This document shows positions 7,965 to 16,777 of a stretch of DNA of 64,000 nt, one piece after another (within the stretch, counting starts at the first letter, position 1; each line of letters begins with the position of its first letter). The notes under the pieces were generated by a model that did no database searches, had not been told where the DNA came from, and saw nothing but the letters and a program-made list of their open reading frames with translations. This DNA is from Neisseriaceae bacterium (GTDB lineage: Bacteria > Pseudomonadota > Gammaproteobacteria > Burkholderiales > UBA11063): assembly GCA_947446595.1 (NCBI GenBank), contig CANFGS010000001.1:40632-104631 (forward strand), written 5' to 3'. Both the position numbers and the translations under genes were made by a program.

Positions 7965-9875
7965 CTAGTTGTTAATTTTTTGAGCGTCAGTGTTGTCGTC
8001 ATCAACGCCAGTTACATAGTGGTTTTTACTTATATGATTAACATAAGTAAGTAAATCAATCGTATCTTTATTTGCAAACTCAGCATCGTATGCAGCTTTA
8101 TTAGTTAATACCTTTTGTACATAATCACGTGTGATCGAGATGGGGATTAATTCAATTTGAATTGTATTATCTAGTTTCCCAAGTTTATCTTGCCATCTGC
8201 GAGCTCGATTGGGGCCTGCATTATATCCAGCACTTGAGTAGATTATATTATTCGCAAATTTACTATATAGACTTCCTAGATACCAAGTGCCAAATTTAAT
8301 ATTACAATCAGGGCTTTCTCTGTAACAGTTTTTGGAATCGGATTTTTTAGCAATATATGCTGCAGTTTGGGGCATAATTTGCATAAGGCCAACACCACCA
8401 TCAAAAGCAATAACCCAATAATTAAATCTACTTTCTTGACGTGAAATCGCTAAAGCATATGATTTATCAATCGAATTATTTGCACTATATTTTTTATAGC
8501 TACTTAGAAATGGAGCTGGGAAGCTGAGGTCAAGATATCTATTGTCCATCTGGTTAGCTGCTGAAATACTTAAATCATAGATACTTTGTTTGCTAGCGAG
8601 ATTACTCATAGATAATAAATCAGTATCGGTTGCTTGTTTAGCAGCATAATTCCACTCGGCTATTGCGATATTTACTAAATTCCTACTCCCACCAGATTTT
8701 CCGATTTGATATAATGATAAGGCAGATTTAGCATTAATTGCATACTGGTTGGAACTAAGTGACGTGGTCTCAGGATGATTGATTTTAAATACGGTACCAT
8801 TTTCCATTTCTGACTGAGTTAGCATTGAGTAATAAGAAAAATCTTGGGGTATTTGGTTAAAGAATGTTGTAGCTTTTTGAGTGTCACCTAATTGTGTATA
8901 TGATTTAGCCATCCAATATAGCCAAACATTTTTGGTCTTAAGACTCTCTGGCATTTCATTAATACTGTCAATTACTTTTGACCATTTACCATAGTATAAA
9001 TAACTTCGCACTTGCCATTCATACTCTTCGTTACTCATATAATCATTAGCATAGCTTGAGTATAGACTAAGTGCGGTTTCAAAGTCATGCTTTTGGGCAA
9101 ATTGCATTGCTAAATAATTACCGAGAAAGGCTTTAGTATCAGAATCAACATCAGATTGTTTTAGTTCTTTTAGGGCGATATCGGGGGTTTTATGCCCAAT
9201 ATTAGATATTCTATTAACGACTAAGAAATTATAATCTTTATTCTTGGGGAGCTTTTTAGTAGTTGTTTCGTCATAATGTGCAAAACTAATTGGGTGGATT
9301 TTTATGTCATTTGCAATTTGATTAAAAATATCCGTTTTATTATTAATAATCAAGTTATCAAGCATAATATTACGTTCAAATGTACTAATATCACCTTTTT
9401 GGTATTTGATTGCTATATAACTTGCACACCAGCTAGGTATATTATTATTTATGAGTAAGCTAGTATCAAGTGTTGGGATGCCACTTTTAGTCATATATAC
9501 TGAATAATCAAAGCCACATTTTTCATTTTGATTGCTCCCTGAAATATCAAGTAAACTAAATATTCGTTTATAATCAGCGTAGCTGTTATTATTAAAATTA
9601 AAAATCAATAGTTGGTGAATCAGATCGTTTCGCATATAGCTATTGGGGCTATTTGCAATAAAATATTCAGCATATTTAGCAACGTCTTTAGTTAGCATTG
9701 CTTTAGCGTATAAATAACTAATAACACGATTTTGCGAGTCAGTGCTATATAGTGTACCGAGGGCTGTTAAATTCCCAGTGGTGTAGGCTTTATCCGCTTT
9801 AATAAGTAGAGAACTAGCCATAACAGGGAATGTAAATATACTTAAAAATAATGCGACTAAGATTTTTTTATTCAT
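7965..9875 (-). CDS. slt: Soluble lytic murein transglycosylase (Slt70-like)
   Basis: A 636-residue periplasmic peptidoglycan lyase. The signal peptide is MNKKILVALFLSIFTFPVMA. A long alpha-helical superhelical region (~20-460) follows, as in Slt70. The C-terminal catalytic SLT domain has ISRQESRF with the catalytic Glu, GLMQIMPQTAAYIA and YNAGPNRARRW. It cleaves the MurNAc-GlcNAc bond to give anhydro-MurNAc ends in wall turnover. The stretch before GVGLMQ (WVIAFDGG) deviates from the common SPAGA version but keeps the fold motifs. It is upstream of cca on the same strand. Confidence 0.92.
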   Translation of the reverse strand: MNKKILVALFLSIFTFPVMASSLLIKADKAYTTGNLTALGTLYSTDSQNRVISYLYAKAMLTKDVAKYAEYFIANSPNSYMRNDLIHQLLIFNFNNNSYADYKRIFSLLDISGSNQNEKCGFDYSVYMTKSGIPTLDTSLLINNNIPSWCASYIAIKYQKGDISTFERNIMLDNLIINNKTDIFNQIANDIKIHPISFAHYDETTTKKLPKNKDYNFLVVNRISNIGHKTPDIALKELKQSDVDSDTKAFLGNYLAMQFAQKHDFETALSLYSSYANDYMSNEEYEWQVRSYLYYGKWSKVIDSINEMPESLKTKNVWLYWMAKSYTQLGDTQKATTFFNQIPQDFSYYSMLTQSEMENGTVFKINHPETTSLSSNQYAINAKSALSLYQIGKSGGSRNLVNIAIAEWNYAAKQATDTDLLSMSNLASKQSIYDLSISAANQMDNRYLDLSFPAPFLSSYKKYSANNSIDKSYALAISRQESRFNYWVIAFDGGVGLMQIMPQTAAYIAKKSDSKNCYRESPDCNIKFGTWYLGSLYSKFANNIIYSSAGYNAGPNRARRWQDKLGKLDNTIQIELIPISITRDYVQKVLTNKAAYDAEFANKDTIDLLTYVNHISKNHYVTGVDDDNTDAQKINN

Positions 9876-10014
9876 TGTATTCCCAAAAGTAAATTCTACA
9901 CTAACGAGTAATTATACCTGAATTATATTTTCTATTGATTGAATTTACAAAATTAATTTATATCTGGTTTATTAATGCTATAATAATTAGCCAAAAACTG
10001 ATGAGTGAAATTTT

Positions 10015-10584
10015 ATGCACAATGAGAAAAATACGCTTCGTAGAGAATTTATTATGAAGTGTCAAAATTTAGATATTAATGCGCGTCTTGACTATTCTAA
10101 AAAGCTTTTGGTAAATATAAAGCCACTACTTGATAGTGTAAATAAAATTGCGATATATCATGCTTATGGATGGGAGATTAGTTTAGCATCTATAATTGAT
10201 TATTGCATTAAAGAACAAAAGCAACTATTTCAACCGGTTACTTATCGGCATCAGCGCCAAATGTTATTGATGCCATATGATGTTACAATAAAAAATATTT
10301 TTGTGGAACCTGACTATATACCTCCTAATTCAATGAAGTGGTATAATGTAGACTTAATTATATTGCCATTAGTAGCTATAGATAAGAGTGGATACCGCCT
10401 TGGTAAAGGTGGTGGCTATTATGATGCCACCTTGGGGAATGTTATAGATTTAGGAGAAAAAGTCCCAAAATTATGTGGTGCTGGATATTCTATTCAAATG
10501 TATTTGGGTGATTTACCCAAAGAAAAATTTGATGTTCAGCTTGATTATTTTGTTTCGGAAAATGGTTTAATAAGTTTTAAATAG
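10015..10584 (+). CDS. 5-formyltetrahydrofolate cyclo-ligase
   Basis: Converts 5-formyl-THF to 5,10-methenyl-THF with ATP. The 189-residue length and signature LPLVAIDKSGYRLGKGGGYYD identify the YgfA/MTHFS family. The start keeps the family's KxTLRREF opening. It is the first gene of a tight plus-strand run with the aminotransferase, the phosphatase and the methyltransferase. The 139-base upstream gap is too short for a 6S RNA gene, which often precedes ygfA in other proteobacteria. Confidence 0.9.
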   Translation: MHNEKNTLRREFIMKCQNLDINARLDYSKKLLVNIKPLLDSVNKIAIYHAYGWEISLASIIDYCIKEQKQLFQPVTYRHQRQMLLMPYDVTIKNIFVEPDYIPPNSMKWYNVDLIILPLVAIDKSGYRLGKGGGYYDATLGNVIDLGEKVPKLCGAGYSIQMYLGDLPKEKFDVQLDYFVSENGLISFK

Positions 10585-10596
10585 AAAGTGTTAAAA

Positions 10597-11685
10597 ATGC
10601 AATTTATTGATTTAAAAAAACAGTATGAATATATCAAACAAGATGTATTAAAAGAGATTAATGAAGTCCTTGATTCAGGCCAATATATTATGGGCAAAAA
10701 AGTAGATGAATTAGAGTCAGTTTTAACTAATTATACCGGTGCCAAACATTGTGTTGGGGTTGCTGATGGTACCAAAGCATTACTAATAGCTTTAATGGCG
10801 CTTGATATTGGGGGTAATGATGAAGTGATTGTTCCAGCGTTTACTTTTATCGCAACAGCATCAATGGCAGCTCTTCTTGGAGTTAAGCCGGTATTTGTCG
10901 ATATTGATCCAGATACTTATAATCTTGACCCAGAACTAATTGAAGCTGCAATAACACCAAAGACCAAAGCAATTATTGCGGTTGGTTTGTTTGGTCAATG
11001 TGCTAATCTTGATGCAATTAATAAAATCGCTGCGAAACATAATCTGGCGGTGATCGAGGATGCTGCTCAAAGTTTTGGGGCTTTGCATAATAACAAACAT
11101 TCATGTAGTATGACAACCATTTCGTGTACTAGTTTCTTCCCATCCAAGCCATTAGGTGCATATGGTGATGGTGGTGCTTGTTTTACTAATGACGACGCTC
11201 TTAATGAAAAAATTCGTTGGATTAGAATTCATGGACAAGATGTACGCTATCATCATAAGATTTTGGGACTAAATGGCCGTCTTGATACCATACAAGCTGG
11301 TATATTATTAGCAAAAATGCGAGTGTTTCCAAAAGAGGTAGAGCTTCGCGATAAAATAGGTAGACGTTATAATGAATTATTAAAAGATGCAGATTGTGTA
11401 ATTCCTTATACTGCACCAGGTAATACTCATGTATACGCTCAGTATTCTTTAATAGTAAAAAACCGTGAGAGCTTTATTGCAAAATTGCAAGCTCAAGGTG
11501 TTCCAACTGCGGTTCATTATCCAATACCATTACATTTACAACCTGCATTAGCAAAATATTATGATAATCAGCCATTACCTCATTCTGAGAGAATTGCAAA
11601 ACATATAGTTAGTCTACCGATGCATCCATATCTTGATGAAGCAACGCAAGATAAGATAGTCACTGTAGTTAAAAATAGTTTGTGA
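10597..11685 (+). CDS. DegT/DnrJ/EryC1 sugar aminotransferase (WbpE/WlbC-like)
   Basis: A PLP-dependent aminotransferase acting on nucleotide-linked keto sugars. It starts MQFIDLKKQYEYIK, the style of WbpE/WlbC, which make UDP-2,3-diamino-glucuronic acid for O-antigen. The motifs are ADGTKALLIAL (phosphate binding), EDAAQSFGA, SFFPSKPLGAYGDGGA (PLP lysine) and HGQDVRYHHKILGLNGRLD. Start 10597 is preferred over the GTG at 10588 because it matches the family N-terminus. No other gene of a diamino-sugar pathway is nearby, so the exact substrate is unproven. Envelope glycan synthesis is the likely role. Confidence 0.88.
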   Translation: MQFIDLKKQYEYIKQDVLKEINEVLDSGQYIMGKKVDELESVLTNYTGAKHCVGVADGTKALLIALMALDIGGNDEVIVPAFTFIATASMAALLGVKPVFVDIDPDTYNLDPELIEAAITPKTKAIIAVGLFGQCANLDAINKIAAKHNLAVIEDAAQSFGALHNNKHSCSMTTISCTSFFPSKPLGAYGDGGACFTNDDALNEKIRWIRIHGQDVRYHHKILGLNGRLDTIQAGILLAKMRVFPKEVELRDKIGRRYNELLKDADCVIPYTAPGNTHVYAQYSLIVKNRESFIAKLQAQGVPTAVHYPIPLHLQPALAKYYDNQPLPHSERIAKHIVSLPMHPYLDEATQDKIVTVVKNSL

Positions 11686-11697
11686 TAATTTCATCAA

Positions 11698-12462
11698 ATG
11701 ATTGAATATATTAAAATGCCACAACCATTACTAGTAATTGGATTATTTTATGCAATAGTTGCGGCATTTTATATCATTGATTTCATTCGCGATGGCTATT
11801 GGGGTGGAATGTGGTGGCAACTTAAAACTCGTTTTACATCTCACCCTAAGCGTATATTGTTAGTATTAATAATTCTCTTTGTGATAATTATGTTTATTGA
11901 TATGCCGATATCACAACTATCCAAAGATTATTATAATCATAGTTTTTATAAATGCGTTGATTTTATAAATGCCACGGGTGAGGGCTGGTTTATTGGCACT
12001 GTCATTTTTACATTTTTTATGCTCTTTCAATTTTTGGGGCAGCAAAAAATGGCAATTGTTGCAAAAATCAGTTTTATGGCGTCAATTTATGCCGGGTTAT
12101 TTAATGCGGTAATTAAGTTTGTATTTAATCGTGAACGACCTGGGATTGGTATGAATCCATTTAATTTCTTTCATTTTTTTGCTACTGGTGCTAAGCATTT
12201 TACTGATTTATTTTATGCGTATAATAGTATGCCATCAGGTCATGTGGTAACGATAGTTGCTGCAGTTACCCCATTTTTTCTGAGTGTTAAAACCAATTGG
12301 GTAAAAACCATACTGGTATTATGTGTAATTATAATGGCATTTGCAAGAATTTACACCCTAAACCATTGGATAAGTGATGTATATATTGCATCAATATTTG
12401 GTCTTATTATTGGTGTTAGCTGTTATGAATCTAATAAACATAGACTTCTTGGTTTAAAATAA
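11698..12462 (+). CDS. PAP2-family membrane phosphatase
   Basis: An inner-membrane protein of 254 residues with about six hydrophobic segments. The three phosphatase motifs are KFVFNRERP, the PSGH box (YNSMPSGHVV) and a late motif ARIYTLNHWISD supplying the nucleophilic His. Relatives dephosphorylate undecaprenyl pyrophosphate, phosphatidylglycerophosphate or lipid A; the sequence does not decide between these. The neighbouring aminotransferase makes an envelope role plausible. It ends directly against the next start codon (no gap). Confidence 0.85.
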   Translation: MIEYIKMPQPLLVIGLFYAIVAAFYIIDFIRDGYWGGMWWQLKTRFTSHPKRILLVLIILFVIIMFIDMPISQLSKDYYNHSFYKCVDFINATGEGWFIGTVIFTFFMLFQFLGQQKMAIVAKISFMASIYAGLFNAVIKFVFNRERPGIGMNPFNFFHFFATGAKHFTDLFYAYNSMPSGHVVTIVAAVTPFFLSVKTNWVKTILVLCVIIMAFARIYTLNHWISDVYIASIFGLIIGVSCYESNKHRLLGLK

Positions 12463-13611
12463 ATGAATTTTGATTTACACCCCGAAGAACTTATTTTGAC
12501 TAATAGCCTAAAACAAAAAATAATTGATAAAATTGGACGTGATTCGATTTCAGTTAGTCAGTATATGGAACTTGCTTTATACGAAAAAGATTATGGTTAT
12601 TATAATAACCTGCTACATAAGTTTGGTGAAGCTGGAGATTTTATTACCGCACCTATGGTATCCAAAGTGTTTAGTGAATGTATCGCTAAACAGCTAAAAG
12701 AGCTATTGGGACATATTCCTAATAACCGCAATATTTTAGAAATTGGTGCTGGTAATGGGCAAATGATGCTTGATTTACTTAAGCTTCTTGAGGATGATAT
12801 TAGTTGCTACTTTGTACTAGAATTAAGTGCCAATTTAATTAGTCTACAAAAGTCTTTTATTAGTGAGAAAGCCCCACATCTATTAACTAAAATAGTTTGG
12901 TTAGATAGTCTTCCTACTAATTTTGATGGAATTATTTTGGCGAATGAAGTGCTTGATGCACAACCATGTGATGTTATAGTCTGGGATAATGGTAAAATTA
13001 ATGAGCGGGTTATTTCAGTTGATAGCAATAATAATTTAGTTTATAAAGAAGTACAGCTTCAATCACCAGAACTACTAGATATTGCAAAAAAAATAAATCT
13101 AAATGCGGATTATTATACTAGTGAAATTAGCTTAAATAATCGCGGTTTTATAAAATCTCTAGCGCAATCTTTGAGTAGTGGATTTATTTTATTAATAGAT
13201 TATGGACATTCAGAGAGTGAATATTATTCCTTGGCTAAAGCAAAGGGAACCCTAAGAGGGTTTTTTAGGCATCAGTTATTAGATGATATACTGGTATATC
13301 CAGGCTTGATTGATATTACTACAAGCGTTGATTTTACTAGTATTGCTACAACTGCTATTGATAATGGGCTTGATTTTATTGGTTATACAACCCAAGCAGG
13401 GTTTTTACTAAATTGCGGGATGATGGAGATGCTTAATTCATGGCACCAAAAATTAGGCGATACAGAGTATTTACGCTTAACTAGTCAGGTTAATTATTTA
13501 ACTTCACCAAATGAAATGGGAGAGGTTTTTAAAGTTATTGGGTTTTCGCGTGGGATTGATGTTGCCCATTGGATGGGGTTTACAAACAACGACCGCAGCT
13601 ATACTTTGTAG
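12463..13611 (+). CDS. Class I SAM-dependent methyltransferase, MidA/NDUFAF7 family
   Basis: 382 residues of the COG1565 family. It has the N-terminal ISVSQYMELALYEKDYGYYNN and GEAGDFITAPMVS, SAM motif I ILEIGAGNGQMMLDLL and a later LLIDYGHSESEYY. The mitochondrial homologue NDUFAF7/MidA methylates an arginine of complex I; the bacterial role is not established. The start codon immediately follows the phosphatase stop, which argues for translational coupling. It is the last gene of this run and is followed by the repeat cluster. Confidence 0.88.
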   Translation: MNFDLHPEELILTNSLKQKIIDKIGRDSISVSQYMELALYEKDYGYYNNLLHKFGEAGDFITAPMVSKVFSECIAKQLKELLGHIPNNRNILEIGAGNGQMMLDLLKLLEDDISCYFVLELSANLISLQKSFISEKAPHLLTKIVWLDSLPTNFDGIILANEVLDAQPCDVIVWDNGKINERVISVDSNNNLVYKEVQLQSPELLDIAKKINLNADYYTSEISLNNRGFIKSLAQSLSSGFILLIDYGHSESEYYSLAKAKGTLRGFFRHQLLDDILVYPGLIDITTSVDFTSIATTAIDNGLDFIGYTTQAGFLLNCGMMEMLNSWHQKLGDTEYLRLTSQVNYLTSPNEMGEVFKVIGFSRGIDVAHWMGFTNNDRSYTL

Positions 13612-13687
13612 ATGTGCTAGAAGTTGGCAGCTACGTATTACAACGGCGTATTCCCAGCGTTTTATTGGGTCGTTTCACACTTTATTC

Positions 13688-13740
13688 GTCATCCCAGCAT
13701 TTTATTTGTGTCATCCCAGCGGATGCTGGGATCCATGCCC
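13688..13740 (+). repeat. Palindromic repeat, type A (one half copy and one full copy)
   Basis: A half copy, GTCATCCCAGCAT, sits at 13688-13700. A full copy at 13710-13740 reads GTC then the perfect stem ATCCCAGC / GCTGGGAT (13713-13720, 13725-13732; loop GGAT), then CCATGCCC. The same repeat recurs at 13849-13876 and, degenerate and inverted, at 46826-46856. Confidence 0.85.
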
Positions 13741-13761
13741 TTGCCCTAAAAACAGTTAGAG

Positions 13762-13813
13762 TATGGATCCTCGATTCTTATTGGGGCCGCATTATATTTT
13801 GGTCGAGGATGAC
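13762..13813 (-). repeat. Palindromic repeat, type C
   Basis: ATCCTCGA (13767-13774) and TCGAGGAT (13803-13810) form an 8-bp stem around a 28-base loop. Read on the minus strand it begins GTCATCCTCGA and ends TCGAGGATCCAT, the same outer bases as type A but with a different stem. Confidence 0.65.
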
Positions 13814-13848
13814 GTTCTCTTTGCGTGCTATCCTAGTGCTTTACACAC

Positions 13849-13876
13849 GTCATCCCAGCGGAGGCTGGGATCCATT
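13849..13876 (+). repeat. Palindromic repeat, type A, second full copy
   Basis: GTC then ATCCCAGC (13852-13859), loop GGAG, GCTGGGAT (13864-13871), then CCATT. It ends only a few bases before the AGGAG ribosome site of the glutathione peroxidase gene. Confidence 0.85.
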
Positions 13877-13895
13877 AAATTTTTAGGAGTATTTT

Positions 13896-14375
13896 ATGCA
13901 AACAATTTACGATTTTAAAGTAAAAAGTATTGATGGTCAGATGATTGATTTATCAATTTATAAAGATAAAGTTTTACTTATAGTTAATACTGCAAGTAAA
14001 TGTGGATTTACCAAACAATATACTGGTCTTGAAGAATTGTACAAAAATTATAAAGACAAGGGGTTAGTTGTGTTAGGATTCCCGTGCAATCAATTTGGTA
14101 GCCAAGAGCCAGGGGATGAGGCTGAGATAAAAGAATTTTGTAGCCTAACTTATGATGTTAATTTCCCGATGTTTGCTAAAATTGATGTTAATGGGGATAA
14201 TACAGATCCATTGTATAAACTCCTAAAAAACTCCGCTAAAGGTGTGCTTGGTAGTGAAGCAATTAAATGGAATTTTACTAAGTTTTTAGTTAATCGTAAG
14301 GGTGAAGTTGTAGAGCGTTTTGCATCGATTACTACACCTGAAGCATTAGTAAAAGACATAGAAAAAGTATTGTAA
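13896..14375 (+). CDS. Glutathione peroxidase family thiol peroxidase
   Basis: A 159-residue peroxidase of the GPx/BtuE type that reduces hydrogen and lipid peroxides. The peroxidatic residue is a normal cysteine, C36 in NTASKCGFT (codon TGT), not selenocysteine. The second signature GFPCNQFG (C64, Q66) and the WNFTKFLV motif complete the active site. There is no signal peptide, so it is cytoplasmic. The ribosome site AGGAG is 7 bases upstream, right after a palindromic repeat. It lies just upstream of hldD. Confidence 0.93.
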   Translation: MQTIYDFKVKSIDGQMIDLSIYKDKVLLIVNTASKCGFTKQYTGLEELYKNYKDKGLVVLGFPCNQFGSQEPGDEAEIKEFCSLTYDVNFPMFAKIDVNGDNTDPLYKLLKNSAKGVLGSEAIKWNFTKFLVNRKGEVVERFASITTPEALVKDIEKVL

Positions 14376-14392
14376 TATAGGGAGAAGAATTA

Positions 14393-15403
14393 ATGATTAT
14401 TGCAGTAACTGGAGCTTTTGGTTTTATTGGCTCAAATTTAGTGAAAGCATTAAATAATTTGGGTTATACTGATATTATAGCGGTAGATAATTTAACCAAT
14501 GGGTCTAAAATAAAAAACTTAGCTGATTGTCAGATTTTGGATTTTGTGGATAAAGAGGATTTTATCAAAGAAATTGCGGATGGTAATTATAATAATGAAA
14601 TTGATTATATATTCCATCAAGGAGCATGTTCAGCTACAACCGAACAAGATGGGCGTTATATGATGAAAAATAATTATGAATACTCAAGTGTTCTTTTAGA
14701 GTTTGCCCAAAAAAATGAAATTCCTTTTGTATATGCTTCATCAGCATCAGTGTATGGTAATAAAGAGGCTTTTATTGAAGAGTTGGAGCATGAGTTACCG
14801 CTAAATGTGTATGCATATTCAAAGTTTTTATTTGATCAAATGGTTAGACGCTATTATGAGATAGGTCTAACAGCACCAGTAGTTGGTCTTCGTTATTATA
14901 ATGTTTATGGACCAAGAGAATTTCATAAAGGTAGGATGGCATCCGTTGTACTTCATAATTTTAACCAATATCAAGAAACTGGTAAGGTAAAATTATTTGA
15001 AGGCTGTCAGGGTTATGCCAATGGTGAGCAGGTACGTGATTTTATTTCTGTTGAAGATGTTGTTAAAATCAATATGTTTTTCTTTAATAATCATGTTAAT
15101 GAAGTTGAAGAAATCTCTGGTATTTATAACTGTGGTACAGGCAAGGCGCGAAGCTTTAATTCTTTAGCTTTATCAACAGTTAATGCTTGTCGAGCCCATA
15201 AAAATGAGCCTCAATTAACACTTGAGGAAGCTATCAAAGACGGCATTATTGAGTATATTCCTTTCCCAGGAGATTTGGCAGGGCGGTATCAGTGTTATAC
15301 AGAAGCCAACCTATCCTATTTACGTGAAGCTCATTGTGAGCATGAATTTTTGAGTCTGGAAGATGGCATTAGTAATTATGTGAGTTTTTTATTAAATAAT
15401 TAA
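14393..15403 (+). CDS. hldD: ADP-L-glycero-D-manno-heptose 6-epimerase
   Basis: The final enzyme of ADP-heptose synthesis for the LPS inner core. It has the Rossmann motif VTGAFGFIGSNLV, the family-specific IFHQGACSATTEQDGRYMMKNNYEYS, the SDR active-site YAYSKFLFDQMV and GLRYYNVYGPREFHKGRMASV. The 336-residue length matches the family. A strong ribosome site (AGGGAG) precedes the ATG, 17 bases after the peroxidase stop. Its presence implies heptose-containing LPS, so a Gram-negative host. Confidence 0.95.
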   Translation: MIIAVTGAFGFIGSNLVKALNNLGYTDIIAVDNLTNGSKIKNLADCQILDFVDKEDFIKEIADGNYNNEIDYIFHQGACSATTEQDGRYMMKNNYEYSSVLLEFAQKNEIPFVYASSASVYGNKEAFIEELEHELPLNVYAYSKFLFDQMVRRYYEIGLTAPVVGLRYYNVYGPREFHKGRMASVVLHNFNQYQETGKVKLFEGCQGYANGEQVRDFISVEDVVKINMFFFNNHVNEVEEISGIYNCGTGKARSFNSLALSTVNACRAHKNEPQLTLEEAIKDGIIEYIPFPGDLAGRYQCYTEANLSYLREAHCEHEFLSLEDGISNYVSFLLNN

Positions 15404-15458
15404 ACTAATTTGGCGAAATTTTGCTAAGACTAAAAAACTAATAGCTTGATTTTTGGAG

Positions 15459-15464
15459 TATAAT
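15459..15464 (+). promoter_or_regulatory. -10 element upstream of the restriction-modification genes
   Basis: A consensus TATAAT within GGAGTATAATATCG, 128 bases before the methyltransferase start. No matching -35 at the usual spacing was found. The 188-base gap has no convincing controller-protein gene. Confidence 0.35.
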
Positions 15465-15591
15465 ATCGTTATAAAGTTATTTAATATTCTTTTTAATAAG
15501 TTATCAGATAAATTAAAAGCAGAAATTAGGGTAAAATCTATAGCTAACCAAATAAGAATAAGCAAAAGTATTAATTTTTTGGTAAAGTAGT

Positions 15592-16776
15592 ATGCAAAAA
15601 CAAACAATAATCACAACACAAAATAGTTTAAAACGAACTGTCAAGACATCTCAAGAATTACTTACTCAAAGTATTAGTAAGGTAAATCTAACATCAAAGC
15701 GTGTTAATAGTACGGGAATCCCTTTAATTGATACGGCTAAAGTTAAGCCGCTCACAAAATATAGTACGATGGAGCTTTTTGCTGGTTGTGGTGGATTAGC
15801 TCTTGGTCTTGAACTGGCAGGTCTTGAGACAATAGCATTGAATGAAATAAATAAACATGCCTGTGCAACTTTACGTAAAAATCGTCCAGAATGGCATGTA
15901 ATTGAAGAGGATATTATAACGTTTGTAAAAAATGGCATAAACCAATACATAAAAAACATACCACAAATAGACCTAATATCTGGCGGTTACCCTTGCCAGG
16001 CATTTAGTTATGCAGGTAGGAGACTTGGGCTTGAAGATACGCGTGGTACAATGTTTTATAGCTATGCGGAATTGTTAAAACAAATTAAGCCAAAAATGTT
16101 TCTTGTAGAAAATGTAAAAGGTTTATTAACGCATGATAACGGAGCTACATTAAAAACCATGATAGATATTTTTGAAGATATTGGTTATCATGTTGTTTAC
16201 CAAACATTAAATGCGAAAAATTATGGAGTAGCCCAGAAACGAGAAAGACTAGCGATAATTGGTGTACGTAAAGAGTATTATAGAAAAGGGGTTATCCCGT
16301 CCTTCCCTAAACCATATGAAAGATTAGTTACATTGGGAGAGGTAATAAAAGATGTTCCTATATCTGAGGGTGCAAAATACCCGGATAAAAAACGCAAAAT
16401 ACTAGATTTGGTACCTCCGGGTGGTTATTGGCGTGATTTGCCAGAAAAAATAGCAAGAGAATATATGGGGGTAAGCTATTACTCTGGTGGTGGAAGAACT
16501 GGTATGGCTAGACGCTTATCCTGGGACGAACAAAGTTTGACGTTAACATGTAGCCCAGCCCAAAAGCAAACAGAGCGGTGTCACCCGTCTGAAACAAGAC
16601 CATTTACTGTTAGAGAATATGCTAGGATACAAAGCTTTCCTGATACGTGGGAGTTTGAAGGGTCAATGAACGAAAAATATAAGCAAATTGGTAATGCTGT
16701 TCCTGTTCATTTTGCTACAGCCATTGGGCTTGCGATTGTGCATACGCTAAATCAAATTCATGATCTAGGGTTATAA
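15592..16776 (+). CDS. DNA (cytosine-5) methyltransferase of a type II R-M system
   Basis: 394 residues with all core C5-methyltransferase motifs in order: I (MELFAGCGGLALGLELAG, 60-77), IV with catalytic C135 (GGYPCQAFSYAGRR), VI (ENVKGL), VIII (QKRERLAIIGV), IX (REYARIQSFPDTW) and X (KQIGNAVPVHFA). A ~55-residue N-terminal extension precedes motif I. The gene protects host DNA from the nuclease encoded one base downstream. Specificity cannot be read from the target-recognition region, but the partner suggests GGWCC or GGNCC. Confidence 0.93.
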   Translation: MQKQTIITTQNSLKRTVKTSQELLTQSISKVNLTSKRVNSTGIPLIDTAKVKPLTKYSTMELFAGCGGLALGLELAGLETIALNEINKHACATLRKNRPEWHVIEEDIITFVKNGINQYIKNIPQIDLISGGYPCQAFSYAGRRLGLEDTRGTMFYSYAELLKQIKPKMFLVENVKGLLTHDNGATLKTMIDIFEDIGYHVVYQTLNAKNYGVAQKRERLAIIGVRKEYYRKGVIPSFPKPYERLVTLGEVIKDVPISEGAKYPDKKRKILDLVPPGGYWRDLPEKIAREYMGVSYYSGGGRTGMARRLSWDEQSLTLTCSPAQKQTERCHPSETRPFTVREYARIQSFPDTWEFEGSMNEKYKQIGNAVPVHFATAIGLAIVHTLNQIHDLGL

Positions 16777-16777
16777 A

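Noticed and set aside
9876..10014. Possible 6S RNA upstream of the folate cyclo-ligase gene
   Set aside because: The gap is only 139 bases and no long hairpin with a central bubble is visible.
13511..13886. Two overlapping plus-strand ORFs at 13511-13759 and 13569-13886
   Set aside because: They run through the end of the methyltransferase gene and the palindromic repeats, have no ribosome sites and translate repeat sequence.
15392..15607. Minus-strand ORF of 71 codons before the DNA methyltransferase, a possible controller protein
   Set aside because: It overlaps both neighbouring genes, has no helix-turn-helix and looks like hydrophobic AT-rich noise.
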